Part shown: one piece after another, positions 14,409-18,495 of the stretch
Position numbering within the stretch: position 1 is the stretch's first letter
Layout of the letters: each line of letters starts with the position of its first letter
From: LCIL01 sp041480845
GTDB taxonomy: Bacteria; Patescibacteriota; Microgenomatia; UBA8517
NCBI GenBank assembly: GCA_041480845.1
Contig: JBGPAU010000014.1
Coordinates: forward strand, 1-18,495
Length of the DNA stretch: 18,495 bases
Reading direction: 5' to 3'
Position numbers and translations under genes: made by a program
Notes under the pieces: model-generated
What the model was told of the DNA's origin: nothing
The model's input: only the letters and a program-made list of their open reading frames with translations
Databases searched by the model: none

Positions 14409-14440
14409 CCAATTAATTTCAAAAAGTACCAATGTTGAAT

Positions 14441-14468
14441 TTGATTTTACCCCATAATGTGTTATAAT
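14441..14468 (+). promoter_or_regulatory. Promoter of the metzincin-like protease gene
   Basis: TTGATT (14441-14446), 16-base spacer, TATAAT (14463-14468). Gives a leader of about 58 bases that ends in AAGGAGG (14521-14527), 5 bases before the ATG. Confidence 0.7.
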
Positions 14469-14532
14469 CCTTCCGCGTGTTTGTTCTTTTACATACCTAT
14501 CTAAAAATCTAATTTTCCTTAAGGAGGAAAAC

Positions 14533-15648
14533 ATGGGCAAAAAGACTAAATCAGCTATTTGGTGGTTGCCAATGATAGCAATGCTTATATTCGACGTGGT
14601 GGTGATAACCAATCTGGTCCAAAATGGGGCTATTGCCCGCTTGTGGGCCCAAGCTCCGGTCGATCCGTCTGTTGTTCTTCCAGCCCCGATAACGGATGAT
14701 CTGCCGCCTTTCGAATACTGTGTTCTCCAGGAAAACTCTGGGCCGGCAAATCAGATTCTGGCAGGCACACCGATTCCAATGGAACCTGTACCTTTAGGCT
14801 CGACACCAACTCAAATTACTGCTACTTTAGCTCCCGTTTTACCAACGGAGTCTGTAGCCACAGAAACACCACAGACGTTCGAACCTACCGCCACTTTTGA
14901 ACCTTCTGCCACACAGCCGGTTTATAACGAGTTTGACAGCTGGCAGATTGCAGTTACTGACATGGGGGTGTTCAAAGAAAGTAATTTCCATATTGTGGTT
15001 ATCGGAGTCGGATATGCGGACGGGGTGCAAAACGAGGCCGGACTGCGCGAAATCATTTCCGGTTTGGAAGTAAACTTTGCCCGAGTCCGGATTGATTTCG
15101 CCTTTGTACAGAGTCCCCTGAACCTTAATCTGGAGCATGCGGATCAGTCAGTGGATTTCTCAAACCCAAAAGATCTTGAAAGTCTATTGGCAAAGATTCG
15201 AAAGGTACACCCTGTCGACGGCGTTGCCGTTGCCATAGATACTCCATTATTTTTAGGGACATCCGACGCGAAGTATTTTGCCATGTTAACAGGAAGTGAC
15301 CCGAATTCGTTGACCATAGCCTCACACGAGATCTCACACCTACTGGGTTTAGGAGACGGCTATCGGGCCTATTATCCTGACGGCTATTTGCCGAATGGTG
15401 AGTTATTCTATCTGGACGGTATGCCCCGCATCCTTTCCGATGCATTACCGAAGCTGGGAAGTATTCCACCCATGTATGAGGTCGGAACCTGCAACGGCAG
15501 AAAGCTATATACCTTTTACGAAAGGGCCGGAAATATAATGAGCGACTATAATCCTCAAGGACCTAATTCGTGGGGAGATTCGCTTTTTACGCCGCTACAA
15601 ATAGAGGTGATGAATAACTTCATCGCCACTCGTAAAGGAGGAGATTAA
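14533..15648 (+). CDS. Membrane-anchored metzincin-like zinc protease, 371 aa
   Basis: Residues 1-9 are basic, 10-29 form one membrane helix (WWLPMIAMLIFDVVVITN), and 40-130 are a P/T/E-rich spacer (EPTATFEPSATQ), so the enzyme is held outside the membrane. The catalytic domain spans about 150-365. It has HEISHLLGLGD (265-275): H265, E266 and H269 are the zinc-site residues and D275 sits where most metzincins have a third histidine, as in snapalysin-type enzymes. A Met-turn-like NIMSDY (334-339) follows about 60 residues later. Substrate unknown; it could process surface proteins or attack proteins of neighbouring cells. The start is fixed by AAGGAGG 5 bases before the ATG and a TTGATT/TATAAT promoter. 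The gene looks richer in G+C than radA beside it, and a hairpin terminator follows. Confidence 0.88.
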   Translation: MGKKTKSAIWWLPMIAMLIFDVVVITNLVQNGAIARLWAQAPVDPSVVLPAPITDDLPPFEYCVLQENSGPANQILAGTPIPMEPVPLGSTPTQITATLAPVLPTESVATETPQTFEPTATFEPSATQPVYNEFDSWQIAVTDMGVFKESNFHIVVIGVGYADGVQNEAGLREIISGLEVNFARVRIDFAFVQSPLNLNLEHADQSVDFSNPKDLESLLAKIRKVHPVDGVAVAIDTPLFLGTSDAKYFAMLTGSDPNSLTIASHEISHLLGLGDGYRAYYPDGYLPNGELFYLDGMPRILSDALPKLGSIPPMYEVGTCNGRKLYTFYERAGNIMSDYNPQGPNSWGDSLFTPLQIEVMNNFIATRKGGD

Positions 15649-15664
15649 GACAAAACAAACACGC

Positions 15665-15716
15665 ACCGGTGGGCCACACTGACAACAGTCTTTGTGGCTC
15701 ACCGGAAGAATTTTTT
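15665..15716 (+). terminator. Intrinsic terminator of the protease gene, probably bidirectional
   Basis: ACCGGTGGGCCACA (15665-15678) pairs with the inverse at 15692-15705 (one G-U, the outermost pair open), with a small nested ACTG/CAGT hairpin in the loop, then T6 at 15711-15716. On the other strand a T-rich stretch also follows, so it may end the S1 operon transcript too. Confidence 0.8.
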
Positions 15717-15887
15717 ACCTATTTGAGAATCAGGATCAAAAACCGATCCCAAGCCCGCGGCTTGTACTTCTTCGTCCAAAATGCTTAAAGAATCCTTTCC
15801 CTCAAATTGCATTATTGCTCTGGCTTGTCTTACAATTTCAGCCAGAACGTCCACTTCATGAAGTATATCTTCCCGCTTCGGAAACAT
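15699..15887 (-). CDS. Small unrecognised protein, 62 aa, third in the S1 operon
   Basis: I do not recognise it. The sequence is hydrophilic and mostly helical in pattern (REDILHEVDVLAEIVRQA), ending in a basic tail (GKKFFR). It carries an AAGLG motif (about 43-47) that also occurs in the 43-residue protein encoded just upstream, so the two may be related or serve together. No signal peptide or membrane helix. The stop lies inside the stem of the shared terminator. The start follows the previous stop by 36 bases without a Shine-Dalgarno site. Amino-acid composition looks like that of a real protein, but length and lack of homology by eye keep certainty moderate. Confidence 0.6.
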   Translation of the reverse strand: MFPKREDILHEVDVLAEIVRQARAIMQFEGKDSLSILDEEVQAAGLGSVFDPDSQIGKKFFR

Positions 15888-15923
15888 AATTTGTAGTTCA
15901 GGAGAGTCATGCCAATAAAGAGT

Positions 15924-16055
15924 TCATTTCATTATTTCCAATTTTGCATAGACAAGTTTATAAACGAAGTCTTCTCCGAGACCGGCCGCCAGTAGCGCCT
16001 GGTCACCGATTTGCTGTCTCTCGTCTTCCGAGAAAGTAATTTCCCTTTCGGACAT
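15924..16055 (-). CDS. Small unrecognised acidic protein, 43 aa, directly after rpsA
   Basis: Begins MSEREITFSEDERQQ and ends KLEIMK; acidic N-terminus, helical second half with LLAAGLGEDF. The ATG follows the TAA of the S1 gene with no base between (TAAATG), which argues for translation by ribosomes finishing S1. No Shine-Dalgarno site. Shares the AAGLG motif with the next small gene. Function unknown. Confidence 0.55.
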   Translation of the reverse strand: MSEREITFSEDERQQIGDQALLAAGLGEDFVYKLVYAKLEIMK

Positions 16056-17153
16056 TTATTTGTATCCTACCGGGACAGAAGTAAGGACAAGGCCCAGGGC
16101 AATTCTTTTATCTTTCAGATTAACTTCCTCAACCGTACATTTAACTTCCTGCCCAGTGGCAATTTTATACGCCGGAGGAATCTGGGTAATATGAATAAGG
16201 CCTTCGACTCCGGGCTCAAGTTCAACAAAGGCACCAAAATCACTGATTCTGACAACTTTACCCATAATTTTGTCTTCAGACTTATATTTTTTCGGGACTT
16301 CTTCCCAAGGATCTTTCTTGGCCTGTTTAACGGAAAGCGCCAATTTGCCTTCATGGGCCGCCAAAACTTTAACTTGGACGCGATCCCCTTCGTGAATAAC
16401 ATCCGAAGGAATATTCACCCTGCTAAATGAAAGTTCGGAAACGTGGACCAACCCTTCCACTTCAGCTTTCTCTTTTTTGACAGGAACTTCGATTTTTACA
16501 AAAGCGCCGAAAGGAGCAACTGTTGTAACCACCCCTTCATAAATTTCGCCTTCTTTGATCTTTTTCAAGGCTTCTTTAACCAGGGCAATATCCCCTGCTT
16601 CCGACACTTCCTTCTCGGAAAGAACTACTTTTTTATTCATTTTATCAACTTCCATCACTTTCGCTTTAAAATACTTTCCGACCAAATTTTGAGCGTTTCC
16701 CGTAATTTCTTTACCAAGCTGCGAGGTCGGAATAAACCCTTCTATACCCATAACGTCCACCACAAATCCCGGGGTACTTACTCCCTTGCCAAAAACAGGA
16801 ACTTCCTCGCCTGATTTTTTGGCGGCTTCAAGCTTTTCCCAGGAAATATCTTTCATTGCGTCTTTGAGGCCTAAAATCGTGGTTCCTTCGCGGGTTTCGG
16901 GCACCAATATCGTAACCATAACGCTATCCCCCACTTTTATGCCGTCAATATATTCTTTAGCATCCGTGTAGCCTTTTTCTTTGACAATTCCTTCGGACTT
17001 TCCGCCGATATCAAAAAGAACTACCGTTTCAGTTTTGGATAGAACTTTGCCCAAAAGCCTTTGACCTTTGGTAAACGTTTGGACTTTCCGCCCGGCACGA
17101 GCCAGAAGCTCCGCCATGGTTACTGCCTTATCTGAAGTTGATTTTAAGCTCAC
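16056..17153 (-). CDS. rpsA: Ribosomal protein S1-like RNA-binding protein, four S1 domains
   Basis: 365 residues with four S1 (OB-fold) domains: about 30-100 (LLGKVLSKTETVVLFDIGGK), 118-183 (GFVVDVMGIEGFIPTSQL), 200-280 (YEGVVTTVAPFGAFVKI, GLVHVSELSF) and 293-356 (MGKVVRISDFGAFVEL, GLIHITQIP). The last two carry the clearest RNA-binding consensus. S1 helps ribosomes bind mRNA that has weak or no Shine-Dalgarno site, which is relevant where many genes lack one. Four domains is shorter than the six of E. coli S1 and usual for many other bacteria. The start is GTG at 17153, or the in-frame ATG at 17117 (MAELLARAG); both lack a good Shine-Dalgarno site. A TTGTCA/TACAAT promoter lies just upstream, and two tiny genes follow in the same operon. 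Confidence 0.93.
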   Translation of the reverse strand: MSLKSTSDKAVTMAELLARAGRKVQTFTKGQRLLGKVLSKTETVVLFDIGGKSEGIVKEKGYTDAKEYIDGIKVGDSVMVTILVPETREGTTILGLKDAMKDISWEKLEAAKKSGEEVPVFGKGVSTPGFVVDVMGIEGFIPTSQLGKEITGNAQNLVGKYFKAKVMEVDKMNKKVVLSEKEVSEAGDIALVKEALKKIKEGEIYEGVVTTVAPFGAFVKIEVPVKKEKAEVEGLVHVSELSFSRVNIPSDVIHEGDRVQVKVLAAHEGKLALSVKQAKKDPWEEVPKKYKSEDKIMGKVVRISDFGAFVELEPGVEGLIHITQIPPAYKIATGQEVKCTVEEVNLKDKRIALGLVLTSVPVGYK

Positions 17154-17187
17154 TATTCATTACCGCCTTTCTTTTCGTAATATGGGT

Positions 17188-17216
17188 ATTGTACGCCTAA
17201 ATTTGAGAAGTGACAA
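17188..17216 (-). promoter_or_regulatory. rpsA promoter
   Basis: Minus-strand TTGTCA (17211-17216), 17-base spacer, TACAAT (17188-17193). It begins three bases after the T-run of the terminator serving the small-gene cluster, so rpsA is a separate unit. Confidence 0.75.
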
Positions 17217-17219
17217 GAG

Positions 17220-17272
17220 AAAAAATTGATTGCCGCCTGTAGGGATGTGTTGAAAATACCCTTGCAGGCGGC
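17220..17272 (-). terminator. Intrinsic terminator of the small-gene cluster
   Basis: GCCGCCTG (minus, from 17272) pairs with CAGGCGGC ending at 17232, with a further AGGG/CCCT helix inside the loop, followed after six bases by T6 (17225-17220). Ends the transcript of the 17290-17689 genes. Confidence 0.82.
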
Positions 17273-17289
17273 GACTTGCGAAAAGAGAT

Positions 17290-17490
17290 TCATTGATGTT
17301 TGAAGCGGGGTTTAACCCGGCGGCTAATCGCTTTCAAAACCGGCTTTCCGGTAAAGATAACCAGAATCCCCCCCGCAATCACGGCGAGCACGTCTGCCCA
17401 AATTGGCGCCAACTTGAAAACAAGCGCCATGACCCCAAAGAGAACGGTCACAACTCCTGCATTAAAGCCGGTCCAACTCCGTCCGTCCAT
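17290..17490 (-). CDS. Small membrane protein, 66 aa, strong ribosome binding site
   Basis: Two hydrophobic helices (about 10-28 AGVVTVLFGVMALVFKLAP and 31-46 WADVLAVIAGGILVIF) joined by a tight turn, with a strongly basic tail (KAISRRVKPRFKHQ) that should stay in the cytoplasm, so both ends are predicted inside. AAGGAGG sits 6 bases before the ATG. Last of three packed short frames and followed by a good terminator. No family recognised; small hairpin membrane proteins of this type include holin-like and toxin-like peptides, but nothing here decides that. Confidence 0.7.
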   Translation of the reverse strand: MDGRSWTGFNAGVVTVLFGVMALVFKLAPIWADVLAVIAGGILVIFTGKPVLKAISRRVKPRFKHQ

Positions 17491-17558
17491 TTTGTTCCTC
17501 CTTTTTGGAACAGGTGAACTTTTTGAACTTGCCGAATGCCAAGATCACGCCAGAACAT
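17448..17558 (-). CDS. Possible 36-aa peptide overlapping the 66-aa gene
   Basis: Starts MFWRDLGIRQVQKVHLFQKG and ends ALMQEL. A textbook site (GAAGGAGGAG, 5-6 bases before the ATG) precedes it, and it begins 17 bases after the stop of the 37-aa gene. It overlaps the 66-aa gene by 43 bases in another frame and contains that gene's Shine-Dalgarno site. Either a real coupled peptide or a leader-like frame; composition is not decisive. Confidence 0.4.
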   Translation of the reverse strand: MFWRDLGIRQVQKVHLFQKGGTKWTDGVGPALMQEL

Positions 17559-17575
17559 TTTTCTCCTCCTTCCGT

Positions 17576-17689
17576 TTAGAAATTCTTGATTCGATCGAGA
17601 AACTGCCTGCATTCCTCACTGCGGGCAACCGCAATGGTTGTGATCAAGGAAACAAGCATAAGAACAAGAATCGTAATTAATACGCCCAT
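17576..17689 (-). CDS. Small single-helix membrane protein, 37 aa, strong ribosome binding site
   Basis: Starts at the ATG at 17689 (MGVLITILVLMLVSLITTIA): one membrane helix with a short charged tail (RSEECRQFLDRIKNF). GAGGAG lies 8 bases before the ATG. The frame is open further upstream to 17761, but that extension runs through the leader hairpin and the Shine-Dalgarno site, so the internal start is preferred. First gene of a three-frame cluster between the rRNA operon terminator and rpsA. No family recognised. Confidence 0.6.
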   Translation of the reverse strand: MGVLITILVLMLVSLITTIAVARSEECRQFLDRIKNF

Positions 17690-17728
17690 TCTCTCTTCTC
17701 CTCTCGCAAAGTTAAAGAACAAGAACGT

Positions 17729-17758
17729 CATATCTTCGATATGAGTGAGGCCATTGTA
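17729..17758 (-). promoter_or_regulatory. -10 box and leader hairpin of the small-gene cluster
   Basis: Minus-strand TACAAT (17753-17758) without a good -35, then in the predicted leader a perfect CATATC-GAA-GATATG hairpin (17729-17743), about 40 bases before the 37-aa start. Confidence 0.4.
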
Positions 17759-17782
17759 CATCCAAAATCAAGTTTTTGCCAC

Positions 17783-17804
17783 AAAAAACCCCGCAGCTGC
17801 GAGG
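17783..17804 (-). terminator. rRNA operon terminator
   Basis: Minus-strand CCTCGC-AGCT-GCGGGG hairpin (17789-17804, one G-U) followed directly by T6 (17783-17788), 25 bases after the 5S 3' end. Confidence 0.85.
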
Positions 17805-17828
17805 TAATTTGTTTCTTCAAGACATTGT

Positions 17829-17944
17829 TCTGGCGGTGACATATTTTCGCGCTCAGTTGCCCGAGAACTATCGTCTGCGCTAATCCGTTTCACTTCTGAG
17901 TTCGGAATGGTATCAGGTGGGACCAGATTGCACGAACCACCAGA
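17829..17944 (-). rRNA. rrf: 5S ribosomal RNA
   Basis: About 116 nt. The conserved core GGTCCCACCTGATACCAT, CCGAACTCAGAAGTGAAA and the terminal helix TCTGGTGG/CCGCCAGA (17937-17944 with 17829-17836) identify it. Ends are set by that helix. Flanking sequences CAAGACAT (from 17955) and ATGTCTTG (to 17818) extend the pairing, probably a processing stem. Confidence 0.93.
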
Positions 17945-17987
17945 AAAATGTCTTGAAAAGAAAAGGAAGGTCGCGCCCCAAATGTGT

Positions 17988-18220
<233 letters not shown>

Positions 18221-18495
18221 CAATCACTCCTTTATTACTAAAGGGATTAGACTATACCTTCACCCTCCTTCGCCTAAAGGCTACGGAAGGGGCTAGCGTT
18301 ATTATGGATACTGATCCATCCAACCCGATTAAATCGGATTAAGTCGTTACGGGGGTATGTCTCTTAATGAATTTCTCTACAAACTTAGCAGTATATCGCT
18401 TCTTCGTCGTGACATAATTCACTTCAGAAATTTCGTCTGATATCTTAGCAATTCTAAGAATATCATTCGAGTTTTCTTTCAGAATTTTTAAGGCT
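18221..18495 (-). mobile_element. Group I intron in 23S rRNA, 3' part (continues past right edge)
   Basis: Between the homing-endonuclease stop (18339) and the exon lies about 118 bases with group I 3'-half features. There is a P8-like hairpin (CCTTCCGTAGCCTTTAGGC with GAAGGAGG), a P7 strand GAAGGTATAGTCTAATCC typical of these introns, and a P9 hairpin CCUUUA-GUAA-UAAAGG (18229-18244) with a GNRA loop. The final nucleotide is G (18221), as required for the last intron base. The 5' half and core strands are outside the window. By E. coli numbering the insertion falls between U2656 and A2657, so the upstream exon should end in U, which fits the U-G pair at group I 5' splice sites. Confidence 0.8.
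18339..18495 (-). CDS. Intron-encoded homing endonuclease, C-terminal 51 residues (partial)
   Basis: An open frame enters from the right edge and stops at 18339, inside the intron. The visible end (ILRIAKISDEISEVNY, then TTKKRYTAKFVEKFIKRH) resembles the C-terminus of LAGLIDADG endonucleases, which often finish with a basic KRKYT-like helix. No LAGLIDADG helix is inside the window, so the family is inferred. Such enzymes cut intron-less alleles and spread the intron; some also help splicing. Confidence 0.6.
   Translation of the reverse strand, partial: ALKILKENSNDILRIAKISDEISEVNYVTTKKRYTAKFVEKFIKRHTPVTT

Noticed and set aside
14396..14422. Nine-codon upstream extension of radA
   Set aside because: The TATTAT box lies within it, and the family starts shortly before the first zinc-finger cysteine.
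17690..17761. N-terminal extension of the 37-aa membrane peptide to 61 codons
   Set aside because: It would run through the leader hairpin and the Shine-Dalgarno site of the internal ATG.

Overview
The window looks like chromosomal DNA of a Patescibacteria/CPR bacterium, most likely of the Microgenomates kind. This is inferred from several features together: a 23S rRNA gene interrupted by a group I intron with a homing-endonuclease reading frame, a four-domain S1 protein, many large surface and membrane glycosyltransferase-like genes, Pro/Thr-rich linkers, a sortase beside a tiny cell-surface protein, and many genes with a -10 box only about 7-13 bases before the start codon. No database search was possible, so the phylum call is a judgement.

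Layout. 1-1936: a divergent pair, namely a membrane protein running off the left edge (minus) and a GT-C glycosyltransferase-like protein with C-terminal TPRs (plus). 1933-6681 (minus): a secreted phosphoesterase/TIM-barrel/dockerin protein, an overlapping membrane-anchored cohesin-like protein, then rho. 6782-11191 (minus): an unknown soluble protein, a large GT-C-like membrane protein, and an unknown anchored surface protein with a collagen-like patch. 11383-12407 (minus): a sortase and a small putative sortase substrate. 12408-13072: 665 bases with no convincing protein gene but strong RNA-like structure, promoters on both strands and a DnaA-box-like site. 13073-15648: radA (minus), divergent from an anchored metzincin-like protease (plus). 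15699-17153 (minus): rpsA (S1) followed by two tiny genes. 17290-17689 (minus): three very short, closely packed reading frames with strong ribosome binding sites. 17783-18495 (minus): end of an rRNA operon, with terminator, 5S, the 3' exon of 23S, and the 3' part of a group I intron placed in the sarcin-ricin loop.

Two styles of gene start coexist. Housekeeping and envelope genes (left-edge gene, 374, 6681, 10188, 11622, 12407, radA) lack Shine-Dalgarno sites and have a -10 box so close that their mRNAs should be leaderless or nearly so. The genes starting at 7414, 11191, 14533, 17490, 17558 and 17689 have textbook AGGAGG-type sites, and the first three have leaders of about 50 bases or more. 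The three larger genes of this second class also look richer in G+C and are unrecognised or surface-exposed.

The clearest candidate system is the cohesin/dockerin pair: two translationally coupled genes encoding a secreted two-domain enzyme with a C-terminal dockerin and a membrane-anchored cohesin-like receptor, which reads as a minimal cell-surface docking device. The second is the intron in the ribosomal sarcin-ricin loop. The third is the unassigned structured RNA locus at about 12.57-12.95 kb.
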